DNA of 27,216 nucleotides from JAICUY01 sp035708065 (GCA_035708065.1 DASSTC010000022.1:1-27216); one strand, 5' to 3'. Shown: positions 17,150 through 27,085, numbered from the stretch's first letter. Made by a program: numbers and translations. The notes: generated from the letters alone by a model not told the origin.

Positions 17150-17923
17150 TCAGGTCACTGGCGAGAGCACCGCGTGCTCGACGACGAAGCGAACGCCGAG
17201 CAGGTCGGCGGTCCGCGGAGCGGCCGCGGCGGCGAGGGTGACGACCAGCGAGGCGGCGGCAACGCTGCGCGGCACCAGGCGCACGACATGCTGGCCGACG
17301 GTGCACACCGCCAGGTCGCCGGCCGCTTGGAAGAGCATCCCAAGCTGTTTCGAGTGCTCGGCGGCGCTCGCCGCCGGATCGTCGACGGCAACGTCGACGC
17401 GCACGAGACGAACCGGCGAGCCGATGGGATGGCGGTAGCCAGCGCGCTCGTTCAGCGCATGGGTGCCCCATTCGGCGCCGACCATGACGTGCTCGATCAG
17501 GAACGGCAGCCCATCCGGACCGATGCGCGGCGGCAGTGCCGTCCACCACTCGACGACCTCGCCGTCGTCGCGTCGACGTGAGCCGCGGACCGGGTCGCCG
17601 ATCTGGCTGCCGTAGCCGCGCAGGGCGTGGACATCGGGCTCGAGTGGGCGGTCGTCGAGGGCATAGGCGGCAAACCCGCCGCCGGTTCGCAGCGCTCCGA
17701 TCGCGGCCGCCCCCATCGGCCAGCTGGCGGCTGCCGCCTCGTCCTCCACCCCGAGGAGCTCGAGGTACGAACCGTCCGCCAGCCACGCCAGGCGGTTACG
17801 GGTGCCGAACGCTTCGTGGCGGCCACCACCCTGGGCGGACAGGCCGACCAGGTCTTCGAGAGCGGCGGCTGCGGCGTCCGGATCGGGCGCGGCGATGGCG
17901 ATGTGATCGACCCCGCGCAGCAT
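17150..17923 (-). CDS. VOC superfamily (glyoxalase-like) protein
   Basis: A 257-aa protein of the vicinal-oxygen-chelate fold. It begins MLRGVDHIAIAAPDPDAAAAAL, the typical first beta-strand with a metal-ligand-type His, followed by LEDLVGLSAQGGGRHEAFGTRNRLAWL and YLELLGV, the usual second ligand region. A second module with IEHVMVGAEWGTHA and VRLVRVDVAVDD follows. The layout matches the glyoxalase-like PF13468 group, whose reactions are diverse or unknown, so no substrate is assigned. It is divergent from the SseB-like gene (42 bp); each has its own TANNNT box in that gap. It is followed in the same direction by the cyclase after 45 bp. Confidence 0.82.
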   Translation of the reverse strand: MLRGVDHIAIAAPDPDAAAAALEDLVGLSAQGGGRHEAFGTRNRLAWLADGSYLELLGVEDEAAAASWPMGAAAIGALRTGGGFAAYALDDRPLEPDVHALRGYGSQIGDPVRGSRRRDDGEVVEWWTALPPRIGPDGLPFLIEHVMVGAEWGTHALNERAGYRHPIGSPVRLVRVDVAVDDPAASAAEHSKQLGMLFQAAGDLAVCTVGQHVVRLVPRSVAAASLVVTLAAAAAPRTADLLGVRFVVEHAVLSPVT

Positions 17924-17929
17924 GGCTCG

Positions 17930-17935
17930 ATGCTA
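17930..17935 (-). promoter_or_regulatory. leaderless-type -10 box for the VOC gene
   Basis: The minus strand reads TAGCAT, then 6 nt, then ATG 17923. It faces away from the box at 17954-17959 only 18 bp away, so RNA polymerase can probably occupy only one of the two at a time. Confidence 0.55.
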
Positions 17936-17953
17936 GCACCGGCCGGCATCGGG

Positions 17954-17959
17954 TAGGCT
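17954..17959 (+). promoter_or_regulatory. leaderless-type -10 box for the SseB-like gene
   Basis: TAGGCT, 6 nt before GTG 17966. It decides the GTG start, as no ATG lies nearby in frame. A GGAG is present but only 1-2 nt from the GTG, too close to act as a Shine-Dalgarno. Confidence 0.55.
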
Positions 17960-17965
17960 GCGGAG

Positions 17966-18787
17966 GTGACCTCCCGACCGCCTTCCGGATCACCCGGCAC
18001 CGAGTCCCAGGCGCCAGCGCCGGGCTCGCACGATCGCAGCACGCCGACCGGTTCGCTGGAAGTCAGCGCAGCCCAGCTCTTCGAGGCGATGATCGCCGCG
18101 CGCGACGCCGAGGGGCAGGATAGCGGTCCGCTGCACGAGTTCTACCGGACGCTGATGCAGTCGACGCTGCTGCTGCCGGTTCCACCCGATCACGGGGAGG
18201 ATGCGAAGCGAGCGCTGGCCAGCGCGGTGAACGACGACGCGGAGGTCGAGATCAGTGTGATGCTGGCGCGCGATCCCGAGGGCCAGCCGACGAGCGTGCT
18301 GTTCGGCTCCTTCGCCTCGCTCTCGGCCTGGGCACCGGGCGGCACCGGCAACCTGCCGCTGCCCGCGCGCATCGTGTTCGCCAACCTGGCATCGTCCGGC
18401 CTGCCGGCAATCATGGACCCGGCCGGGCCGATTCCCTATCGCTTCGAGCCGTTCGAGGTTGCGGCGTTGGCTGCGGGCCGAGTGCCCGGCAGCGACGAGC
18501 TCCTCTTCCAGCCGTCGAGCCGCGGATCGGTCCGGCTGCGCCTGCCCGGGCCCGAGACACTCGAGCTCGAGTCCCAGCTCGCCGACGCCCTCCGCGGCTC
18601 CGCCGTTGCCGAGGCCTACCTCGTCGTCTCCGAGACCGATGCGGGCCAGCACCTCCTGCTCGGCCTGGTCGGTGACGAAGGGACGTCGGTCACCGTGGAC
18701 GTCCCCGACGGGACCGACGTGACGTGGCTCGAGGAGCCGCTCCTCGGTTCGGTGCGGGCAATCTCGGGCCCGTTCTTCCGTCGATGA
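17966..18787 (+). CDS. SseB-like protein
   Basis: A 273-aa protein resembling the SseB family (enhanced serine sensitivity), whose function is unclear. After a disordered Ser/Pro/Thr-rich N-terminus (1-35) comes the SseB N-domain pattern LHEFYRTLMQSTLLLPVP, a strand pair ending VLFGSFASLSAW and the characteristic GLPAIMDPAGPIPYRFEPFEVAALAAGRVP. A second, C-terminal domain (about 190-270) fits the two-domain family form. The GTG start at 17966 is preceded by TAGGCT at 6 nt. Its TGA overlaps the liuC ATG (ATGA), so liuC-liuD-HMG-CoA lyase may be read from this promoter; a link to leucine metabolism is otherwise unknown. Confidence 0.75.
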   Translation: MTSRPPSGSPGTESQAPAPGSHDRSTPTGSLEVSAAQLFEAMIAARDAEGQDSGPLHEFYRTLMQSTLLLPVPPDHGEDAKRALASAVNDDAEVEISVMLARDPEGQPTSVLFGSFASLSAWAPGGTGNLPLPARIVFANLASSGLPAIMDPAGPIPYRFEPFEVAALAAGRVPGSDELLFQPSSRGSVRLRLPGPETLELESQLADALRGSAVAEAYLVVSETDAGQHLLLGLVGDEGTSVTVDVPDGTDVTWLEEPLLGSVRAISGPFFRR

Positions 18788-19572
18788 GCGCGCCGCTGCT
18801 CGTCGAGCTGTCGGGGGGCGTGGCACGCGTGACGCTCAACCGGCCCGAGGTGCGCAACGCGTTCAACGCCGAGCTCATCGGGGAGCTGCGGGCGGTGTTC
18901 GCGTCGCTGGCCGGCGAGCCGCCGGACGCGCTGCGAGCCGTCGTCCTGGCCGGCAACGGGCGCTCGTTCTGCGCCGGTGCCGACATCGATTGGATGCGCG
19001 CCTCGCTCGATCTGTCGCTCGACGAGAACGAGGCCGACGCTGGCCGGATGGCCGAGATGTTCGCGACGATCGACGCCTGCCCGGTGCCGGTGGTGGCTCG
19101 CGTCCAGGGCGCGGCGCTCGGCGGCGGGATGGGGCTCTGCGCGGTCGCCGACAGCGTCGTCGCCACGGCCGATGCGACGTTCGGCTTCACCGAGACGAAG
19201 CTCGGCATCCTGCCCGCCGTGATCGCCCCGTTCGTGCTGGCCAAGGTCGGCGAGTCGGCGGCGCGGCGACTGTTCCCCGGCGGCGAGCGGTTCGGCGCGC
19301 ATCGCGCCGCGGAGATCGGCCTGGTGCACGAGGTCGTCGCCGACGAGGCGAGCCTCGACATCCGGGTCGGCCAGGTGGTCGAGGAGATGCTGGCGGCCGG
19401 CCCGACCGCGACGCGCGCCGCGAAGGCGATGATCCGCGATCTGCGCGGCGCCTCTGCCGAGGACGCGCGACGCATGACCGTCGAGCGGATCGCGCGCCAG
19501 CGGATCTCGCCAGAAGGCCAGGAAGGACTCACCGCGTTCCTCGAGAAGCGCCCGCCGTCCTGGCGCTCGTGA
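18784..19572 (+). CDS. liuC: 3-methylglutaconyl-CoA hydratase (crotonase family)
   Basis: Hydrates 3-methylglutaconyl-CoA to HMG-CoA in leucine degradation. The 262-aa crotonase has the oxyanion-hole motifs CAGADIDWM (63-71) and GAALGGGMGL (109-118) and the catalytic Glu137 in FGFTETKLGILPAVIAPFVL. As in bacterial LiuC, and unlike classic enoyl-CoA hydratase, the first catalytic Glu position holds Gly117. Together with ERFGAHRAAEIGLVHEVV this supports LiuC over a beta-oxidation hydratase. The ATG at 18784 overlaps the SseB-like stop; an in-frame start at 18724 lies inside that gene and is rejected. The gene lies 31 bp before liuD. A general enoyl-CoA hydratase remains possible. Confidence 0.87.
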   Translation: MSAPLLVELSGGVARVTLNRPEVRNAFNAELIGELRAVFASLAGEPPDALRAVVLAGNGRSFCAGADIDWMRASLDLSLDENEADAGRMAEMFATIDACPVPVVARVQGAALGGGMGLCAVADSVVATADATFGFTETKLGILPAVIAPFVLAKVGESAARRLFPGGERFGAHRAAEIGLVHEVVADEASLDIRVGQVVEEMLAAGPTATRAAKAMIRDLRGASAEDARRMTVERIARQRISPEGQEGLTAFLEKRPPSWRS

Positions 19573-19591
19573 CGCTGCTCCGCTGTTCTGC

Positions 19592-19597
19592 GACACT
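19592..19597 (+). promoter_or_regulatory. possible leaderless-type -10 box for liuD
   Basis: GACACT, 6 nt before ATG 19604, with no Shine-Dalgarno. The first base departs from TANNNT, so it is weaker than the others. If real, it fixes the start that includes the helix-turn-helix domain. Just upstream (19573-19592) there are short cgctg/ctgcg repeats that could be a binding site. Confidence 0.35.
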
Positions 19598-19603
19598 CGC
19601 GAC

Positions 19604-21618
<2,015 letters not shown>

Positions 21619-21622
<4 letters not shown>

Positions 21623-22539
21623 GCGACCGCGAGGTGCGCATCTACGAGGTGGGTCCGCGCGACGGCCTGCAGGCCGAGCGGGCGCTCCTGGCGACCGATG
21701 CGAAGCTGCGCTTCATCGAGCTGCTCGAGGCAGCCGGGCTGCGCGCGATCGAGGCGACCTCGTTCGTCTCGCCGAAGGCGATCCCGCAGCTGGCCGATGC
21801 CGACGATCTGATGCGCCGCCTCCCCCGAGCGTCGGGCGTCCGCTACCCGGTGCTGGTCCCGAACGAGCGCGGCATGCAGCGCGCACTGGACGCGAGCGTC
21901 GAGGCGATCTGTCTCTTCACCGCGGCGACCGAGAGCTATGCCTGGCACAACATCAACATGGGCATCGACGAGTCGCTCGCCGCCTTCGCTCCGGTCGCCG
22001 CGAGCGCGCGACTGCGCGACATGTGGATCCGCGGCTACGTCAGCACCGCGTTCGGCTGCCCGTACGAGGGCGAGGTCGGCGAAGCTGCGGTGGTTGACGT
22101 GTCGCAACGGCTCCTGGAGCTGGGGGTGGACGAGCTGGGCATCAGCGACACGGTCGGCGTCGCCACCCCGAGCGACGTCCGTCGGGTGCTTGGCGCGCTG
22201 CTGGGCGCCGGCGTCGATACCACCAAGCTGGCCTGCCACTTCCACGACACGCGCGGCACCGCGCTGGCCAACGTGATCGCCGCGATGGAGCTCGGCATCC
22301 GGTGCTTCGACGCATCGGCCGGCGGCATCGGCGGGTCGCCGTACGCGCCCGGCGCAGCCGGCAACCTGGCCACCGAGGACCTCGTCTACCTGCTCGATCG
22401 CGAGGGGATGGTCCACGGCGTCGACCTCGACCGGATCCTCGACGCGGCGCGCTTCGTCAACGAGCAGCTGCATCGGTCGACCAGCTCGAAGGTCGGGCAT
22501 GCCGGGGGCTGGCCGAGGTCGGCTAGGATGCAGCCATGA
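21619..22539 (+). CDS. mvaB: hydroxymethylglutaryl-CoA lyase with Ser at the signature Cys
   Basis: Cleaves HMG-CoA to acetoacetate and acetyl-CoA, the last step of leucine degradation. The 306-aa TIM-barrel protein has the substrate/metal motif VGPRDGLQ (Arg14, Asp15), the TSFVSPKAIPQLADA stretch, the metal ligands His207 and His209 (CHFHDTRG) and Asn249 (AAGNLATEDLVYLL). The family signature loop normally reads GGCPYAPGA; here it is GGSPYAPGA, with Ser240 replacing the catalytic Cys. Activity may be reduced or the substrate different. The start ATG overlaps the liuD stop (ATGA), and the stop TGA overlaps the nucleoside hydrolase ATG (ATGA). Context with liuB, liuC and liuD strongly favours HMG-CoA lyase over other DRE-TIM lyases. 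Confidence 0.88.
22524..22529 (+). promoter_or_regulatory. leaderless-type -10 box for the nucleoside hydrolase
   Basis: TAGGAT-gcagcc-ATG 22536, located inside the last codons of the HMG-CoA lyase gene. It offers the salvage/transport genes their own transcript despite the ATGA overlap. Confidence 0.5.
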
Positions 22540-23510
22540 GCGCGGCGACGGAGGCGCGACCGGTGATCCTGGACGTCGACACCGGGATCGACGACATGAT
22601 CGCGCTGCTCATCGCCGCGACCGCGCCCGAGCTCAACCTGCGGGGCGTCACCTGCGTCGCCGGCAACGTCGAAATCCACAACGTGGCGCGCAACACCGGC
22701 AAGATCCTGCGCATGGCGGGGCGCGGCGACGTACCGGTGAGCATCGGCGCCGCCCGGCCGCTGCAGCGGCGCCTGCGCACCGCGCCCGACACCCACGGCC
22801 CGACCGGCACCGGCTACCTCGAGCTGCGCGGCGAGGATCGCCAGCTCGGCACCACCGAGTACACCGCCGTTCCCGCCAGCCGCTACCTGGCGGCGCACGT
22901 CAACCGGCATCCCGGCGAGGTGACGATCGTGGCGCTCGGCCCGCTCACCAACCTGGCCTCCGCGGTGCTCAACGGCACGGACCTCGAGCACGGCACGCGC
23001 GAGGTGATCTGGATGGGCGGCACGCTCGAGGAGCGCGGCAACACCACCGACACCGGCGAGTGGAACGCCTGCGTCGACCCGGAGGCATGCGAGGCGTGCC
23101 TGGCCCACAACGCCATCGACCAGATCTTCCCGCTCGACGCCACCCAGGACGTCCTGTTCACGATGTCCGACCTGGACGTCCTGCCCGATACGCACCTGGC
23201 CGGCATCGTGCGCGATGCCGTGCGCTTCTACGTCGGCTTTCATCAGAAGGCCGACGGACTCGACGGCGCCTACCTTCACGATCCGGTGGCGCTCATCGGC
23301 GGGCTGTTACGGCCCGACCTGGTGACCGATGCCGTCGACGAACGTCTCGCCTGCGACACGGGCAGCGACGTCTACGCCGCCGGGAGCCTGTATCGGTCAG
23401 ACTCGGCCGACCGCCATCCGATTCGGGTGGCGACTGCCATCGATCCCGATGGAATGAAGGAGGAGCTGCTGGCGCGCCTGTCGCGCGCCGTCGCCAACCG
23501 CTACGACTGA
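22536..23510 (+). CDS. inosine/uridine-preferring nucleoside hydrolase family
   Basis: Hydrolyses the N-glycosidic bond of ribonucleosides to free base and ribose; Ca2+-dependent. The 324-aa protein has the N-terminal calcium cluster DVDTGIDD (Asp13, Asp15, Asp19, Asp20; usual form DTDPGxDD), GNVEIHNVARNT, the ALGPLTNLA segment and the C-terminal YLHDPVA with the conserved His248-Asp249. Base specificity cannot be read from sequence. It has no signal peptide and so acts in the cytoplasm on imported nucleosides. It directly precedes an ECF transporter (35-bp gap), which suggests uptake and breakdown of nucleosides. Both an ATGA overlap with the preceding gene and a TANNNT box at 6 nt are present. 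Confidence 0.92.
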   Translation: MSAATEARPVILDVDTGIDDMIALLIAATAPELNLRGVTCVAGNVEIHNVARNTGKILRMAGRGDVPVSIGAARPLQRRLRTAPDTHGPTGTGYLELRGEDRQLGTTEYTAVPASRYLAAHVNRHPGEVTIVALGPLTNLASAVLNGTDLEHGTREVIWMGGTLEERGNTTDTGEWNACVDPEACEACLAHNAIDQIFPLDATQDVLFTMSDLDVLPDTHLAGIVRDAVRFYVGFHQKADGLDGAYLHDPVALIGGLLRPDLVTDAVDERLACDTGSDVYAAGSLYRSDSADRHPIRVATAIDPDGMKEELLARLSRAVANRYD

Positions 23511-23545
23511 GTGCTCGTCTCGAGTTCACATCGCACAGGAGGCCC

Positions 23546-24628
23546 ATGGTGTCACAGCGCTGGGTTCGTCTACTGGCGGCGGTCATCGCTTTCGCGGTGG
23601 TGGCTTATGTCGGCATCGTCTTCTTCGGGAACTTTTCGGCGGAGGACTCGGCCAACAGCTGGGCGTTGATCAGCGCCATCGCGCTGATCATCGCGTTCAT
23701 CGCCTACGCAGCGGTCGAGTACGCGCAGACCCGGGCGTTCAGCTCGATCTCGCACCAGTTTGACACGCGGACGATCGTGCTCATGCCCATCGCCATCGCG
23801 CTGAACATCATCCTCGGCCAGGCGGTCGCCGCAGCCCTGAAGATCCCGATCTATCTCGACTCGATCGGCACGATCCTGGTGGGAGCGCTCGCCGGGCCGA
23901 TCCCGGGTGCACTGACGGGCTTCCTGGCCAACATCCTGTGGACCTACGTCGTGCCACCGCCGTTCCAGGGCGCGGTCGCCGCGCCGTTCGCCATCGTGGC
24001 GGCCGTGATCGGGCTGCTGGCCGGGCTGTTCGGTCGCGTCGGCTGGCTGCGGCCACGGCCCGATCGAACCTACGCTGAGCTTGCGCTCGGAGCCATCGTG
24101 GCGCTCGTCATCGTCGTCGGCCTGGCGATCTACGCCTACACGCGCTTCTACACGACCGGCTTTGCCTTCTTCGGCGATCAAGCCGACGTGCCGTTCTACT
24201 TCGTGATCCTGGGCTGGCTCATCGCGCTGCTGTTCATCGGGTTCATGGTCGGATTCGTCGCGTTGTTGTTCGTCCGGCGCGACCTGACCGTGGCGTTCGT
24301 CGTCGTGGCGGGTGTCGTCACCGGCATGATCGCCGCATTGATCAGCGCGCCGATCTCGGCAAACCTGTTCAGCGGCGTCACGGGCTCGGGCACCGACTTC
24401 CTGGTCGCGGCCTTCCGCTCCGGCGGCTCATCGATCGGCGACGCGGTGCTCCAGCAGGGTCTGCTCTCCGATCCGGTGGACAAGCTCGTGACGTTCTTCA
24501 CGGTGTACCTCATCCTCAACGCCATGGCGCGGCGCACGAAGGCGCGATTCCCGCAGGGAGAGCGGCTCGTCGAGCACGGCGGCGAGGACGATCCCTTCGA
24601 GGCCACCATGAAGGAGGCGACTGCCTGA
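23546..24628 (+). CDS. ECF transporter substrate-binding (S) component, large form
   Basis: Membrane S component that should bind the substrate for the adjacent ECF energy-coupling module. About nine hydrophobic helices are seen in 360 aa: two N-terminal (5-27, 38-60), a conserved core (75-160) with MPIAIALNIILGQAVAAAL and YLDSIGTILVGALAGPIPGA, and further helices to about residue 340. Typical S components have six helices and about 200 residues, so this is an enlarged form. The YLDSIGTIL-GALAGP-GALTG pattern is that of an S-component group often seen near nucleoside hydrolases (from memory). The AGGAGG (23537-23542) is 3 nt from ATG 23546 and 6 nt from GTG 23549, so either may be used. Substrate inferred as nucleosides from the neighbour gene. 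Confidence 0.8.
   Translation: MVSQRWVRLLAAVIAFAVVAYVGIVFFGNFSAEDSANSWALISAIALIIAFIAYAAVEYAQTRAFSSISHQFDTRTIVLMPIAIALNIILGQAVAAALKIPIYLDSIGTILVGALAGPIPGALTGFLANILWTYVVPPPFQGAVAAPFAIVAAVIGLLAGLFGRVGWLRPRPDRTYAELALGAIVALVIVVGLAIYAYTRFYTTGFAFFGDQADVPFYFVILGWLIALLFIGFMVGFVALLFVRRDLTVAFVVVAGVVTGMIAALISAPISANLFSGVTGSGTDFLVAAFRSGGSSIGDAVLQQGLLSDPVDKLVTFFTVYLILNAMARRTKARFPQGERLVEHGGEDDPFEATMKEATA
24611..24617 (+). promoter_or_regulatory. Shine-Dalgarno deciding a CTG start for ecfT
   Basis: AAGGAGG, 7 nt before CTG 24625. No ATG, GTG or TTG occurs in the ecfT frame nearby, and the S-component stop overlaps this CTG as CTGA. Confidence 0.65.
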
Positions 24629-25443
24629 AAGATCCGGGGGCCGATGCGAGCGCGCCACGCGACCTGCCGCCGTTTCTGGCGCAGCCGGGGCCGAGCGCAT
24701 TCCATCGGCTCAACCCGCTGACCAAGCTGCTCCTGGCCGTCGTAACCGCAGTCGCGGCGGTTGTGATCGGCGGCTTGGTCGGCCCGCTGGCGTTGGTGGT
24801 CGTGGGAATTCTCTTCCCGGCAGCCATCGCCGGGATGCTGCCGCGACTGCTGCGAACCACGTTGCTGCTGAGCCTGCCGATCGCGATCAGTGCGCTGCTC
24901 GTCAACCTGTTCTTCTTTCCCGGCGGCCAGACCGTCCTCTTCCGGCTGGGACCGATTACTGCGACCGCCGAGGGCGCGGCGCTGGCGCTCGAGATCCTGG
25001 TGCGCATCCTGGCCATCGCCGGTGCGGTCACGCTCTTCTACCTCACCACCGATCCGCGCGACCTGACCCTCGACCTCGAGCGTCGCGGCGTGTCGTCGCG
25101 GGTCGCGTTCGTGGCCAATGCATCGGTGCAGACCGTCCCAGCCATGCTCGAGCGCGCAAACACGATTACCGCCGCGCAACGAGCGCGCGGCCTGGACACC
25201 GAGGGCTCGTTCCTGCGCCGGCTGCGCGGCATCGTGCCGATCGTCGGGCCGACGATCATCGGCTCGATCAGTGACGTCGAGGAACGTACCATGGCACTCG
25301 AGGCGCGCGGCTTCACACGGCCGGGCCGTCGCACGCTGCTCTGGTCCCCGGCCGACTCGCCGGCGCAGGCCATCGCGCGCTGGGCGCTCGTTCTGGTTGT
25401 CCCGGCACTTATCGCGGCGCGCGTCGCCGGTCTGCTGGGCTGA
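24625..25443 (+). CDS. ecfT: ECF transporter transmembrane component EcfT, CTG start
   Basis: The scaffold membrane protein that couples the ATPases to the S component. From CTG 24625 the 272-aa protein includes the family N-terminal motif SAFHRLNPLTKLLLAVV (about 30-46), which would be lost from the first conventional in-frame start (ATG 24763). The two coupling-helix motifs are present: AQRARGLDTEGSF and ALEARGFTRPGRR. Five or so membrane helices are seen. The CTG is supported by AAGGAGG at 7 nt and by a four-base CTGA overlap with the S-component stop, parallel to the ATGA overlaps elsewhere. The stop overlaps the first ATPase gene's ATG (TGATG). Confidence 0.88.
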   Translation: MKDPGADASAPRDLPPFLAQPGPSAFHRLNPLTKLLLAVVTAVAAVVIGGLVGPLALVVVGILFPAAIAGMLPRLLRTTLLLSLPIAISALLVNLFFFPGGQTVLFRLGPITATAEGAALALEILVRILAIAGAVTLFYLTTDPRDLTLDLERRGVSSRVAFVANASVQTVPAMLERANTITAAQRARGLDTEGSFLRRLRGIVPIVGPTIIGSISDVEERTMALEARGFTRPGRRTLLWSPADSPAQAIARWALVLVVPALIAARVAGLLG

Positions 25444-26252
25444 TGCTCGAGCTGCGCAACGTCTCTTACCGTTACGCCGGTGCCACCCGCGCGTCCCTGC
25501 GCGAGGTCTCGCTGCAGCTGCACGACGGCGAGGTCATGGGCCTTGTCGGGGCCAGCGAGGCGGGCAAGACGACGACCTGCCTGGTGGCATCCGGACTCGC
25601 ACCCCGCGCCGTCGGCGGCCGGATGCTCGGGGCATTGCTCGTGGATGGCGTGGACGTCACGAATGAGCCGATGCACGTCCTGGCCGGATCGATCGGCATC
25701 GCCTTCCAGTCGCCGGCGACGCAGCTCTCGGGGGTGGCCGCCACGGTTTACGAGGAGGTCGCGTTCGGCGCGATGAACCTCGGCATGCCACGCACAGAGG
25801 TCATTGCCCGGACCGAGTCGGCCCTCGACGCGCTGCGCATCGCATCCCTTGCCGAACGGGAGCCGTCACGGCTGTCCGGCGGCCAGATGCAGCTCGTCGC
25901 CCTTGCCGGGCTGCTGGCCATGGGCCCGCGCCACCTGTTGCTCGACGAGCCGACGGCACAGCTCGACCCCGTCGGCACGCGACTGGTGGCGGATGCCATC
26001 CAGCGGCTTGCCGCCGCCGGCACATCCATTCTCGTGGCGGAGCAGAAGACCGACCTGCTGCGGGATCTCGCGTCGCGGGTCGTGGCCATCCACGCCGGGA
26101 GAGTCGCGCTCGAGGGACCGGCGGTCGAGGTGCTCGCCGATCCACGTCTCGTCGAGCTCGGGGTGGCCGCGCCGGCCGCAGCGCGACTGGAGCGACTTGC
26201 CCGCGAACGGGGCCTCGATCCCGCCCCCCTGCTGGAGGCAGCGCGCAGCTGA
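25443..26252 (+). CDS. ecfA1: ECF transporter ATPase 1
   Basis: ABC-type ATPase (269 aa) of the ECF module. Walker A is GASEAGKTT (Lys42), the Q-loop is IAFQSPATQLSGVAATVYEEVAFG, the signature LSGGQ lies in RLSGGQMQLVALAGLLAM, and Walker B with the catalytic Glu is HLLLDEPTAQLDP. A later LVAEQKTD takes the H-loop position, with Gln or Glu where His is usual, so the switch histidine appears to be absent. The C-terminal tail (LARERGLDPAPLLEAAR) is typical of ECF ATPases. Start and stop both overlap neighbours as TGATG, showing tight operon organisation. It should form a heterodimer with the next gene's product. Confidence 0.93.
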   Translation: MLELRNVSYRYAGATRASLREVSLQLHDGEVMGLVGASEAGKTTTCLVASGLAPRAVGGRMLGALLVDGVDVTNEPMHVLAGSIGIAFQSPATQLSGVAATVYEEVAFGAMNLGMPRTEVIARTESALDALRIASLAEREPSRLSGGQMQLVALAGLLAMGPRHLLLDEPTAQLDPVGTRLVADAIQRLAAAGTSILVAEQKTDLLRDLASRVVAIHAGRVALEGPAVEVLADPRLVELGVAAPAAARLERLARERGLDPAPLLEAARS

Positions 26253-27079
26253 TGGTCCGGCTGGCGGTGGAAGAGCTCGTCCATGTCTATCCATCGAACA
26301 GCGTCCGCGCGCTCGACGGTGTCAGCCTGGCGTTCGGCGAAGGAGAGCGCGTCGCGCTCATCGGACAGAACGGCAGCGGCAAGACCACGTTGGTGCGCCA
26401 CCTGAACGGCCTCCTGCGCCCGACTGCCGGTCGCGTGCTGATCGACGGAGGTGACGTCGCGCATCGAAGCGTGGCACGCCTGGCCCGGGTGGTCGGTCTG
26501 GTCTTCCAGGATCCAGATCGCCAGATCTTTGCCGGATCGGTCCGGGCGGAAGTGGAGTTCGGGCCTCGCAACCTCGGCGTTTCGCGACGCGACCTCGACG
26601 CACAGGTTTCGGAAGCGCTCGCGGCGGTCGGGCTGCAATCGGAGGCGAAGACGAATCCCTACGACCTGGGCGCCTCGCGGCGCAAGCTGCTGACGCTGGC
26701 ATCGGTCCTGGCCATGTGCACACCCATCCTCGTCCTCGACGAGCCGACAACCGGGCAGGACGCACGCGGCGTCGAGCGGGTGCGGGACGTCGTGCGCAAC
26801 GCTGCCGCGGCGGGACGTACGGTCATCACCGTCAGCCACGACATGCCCTTCGTGGCGGAGAACTTCGAGCGGGTGGTGGTCATGCGTGAGGGCCGCGTCA
26901 TCCTCGACGGGCCACCCGCCGAAGTCTTCGCGCAGGCCGCGTGGTCCGAGCTGGCGTCGACCCACGTTCACCCACCGCTGCCGGCCGTGATCGGTGACCG
27001 ACTGGGGCTCGGTACCACGCCGACCGATGACGACCTGCTGCGAGCATTCCGCCGACGCGGCGAGCACAGCGCCGCCTAG
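26252..27079 (+). CDS. ecfA2: ECF transporter ATPase 2 with degenerate signature motif
   Basis: Second ABC ATPase (275 aa). Walker A is GQNGSGKTT (Lys44), the Q-loop is LVFQDPDRQIFAGSVRAEVEFGP, Walker B is ILVLDEPTTGQD, and the H-loop ITVSHD is intact. The ABC signature LSGGQ is replaced by LGASR (139-143), so the heterodimer is asymmetric: this subunit keeps the switch His but has a degenerate signature, while ATPase 1 has LSGGQ but lacks the switch His. One composite ATP site is therefore probably weak. It is the last gene of the salvage/transport operon and converges on a minus-strand ORF whose stop lies 6 bp beyond. Confidence 0.93.
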   Translation: MVRLAVEELVHVYPSNSVRALDGVSLAFGEGERVALIGQNGSGKTTLVRHLNGLLRPTAGRVLIDGGDVAHRSVARLARVVGLVFQDPDRQIFAGSVRAEVEFGPRNLGVSRRDLDAQVSEALAAVGLQSEAKTNPYDLGASRRKLLTLASVLAMCTPILVLDEPTTGQDARGVERVRDVVRNAAAAGRTVITVSHDMPFVAENFERVVVMREGRVILDGPPAEVFAQAAWSELASTHVHPPLPAVIGDRLGLGTTPTDDDLLRAFRRRGEHSAA

Positions 27080-27085
27080 CTGCGC

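Noticed and set aside
18724..18783. Upstream start for liuC
   Set aside because: It lies inside the SseB-like coding region; ATG 18784 gives the normal crotonase N-terminus and an ATGA overlap.
22499..23545. Long plus-strand frame joined to the N-terminus of the S component
   Set aside because: It is a shadow of the nucleoside hydrolase gene, Arg/Gly/His-rich; the real start is next to AGGAGG at 23537-23542.
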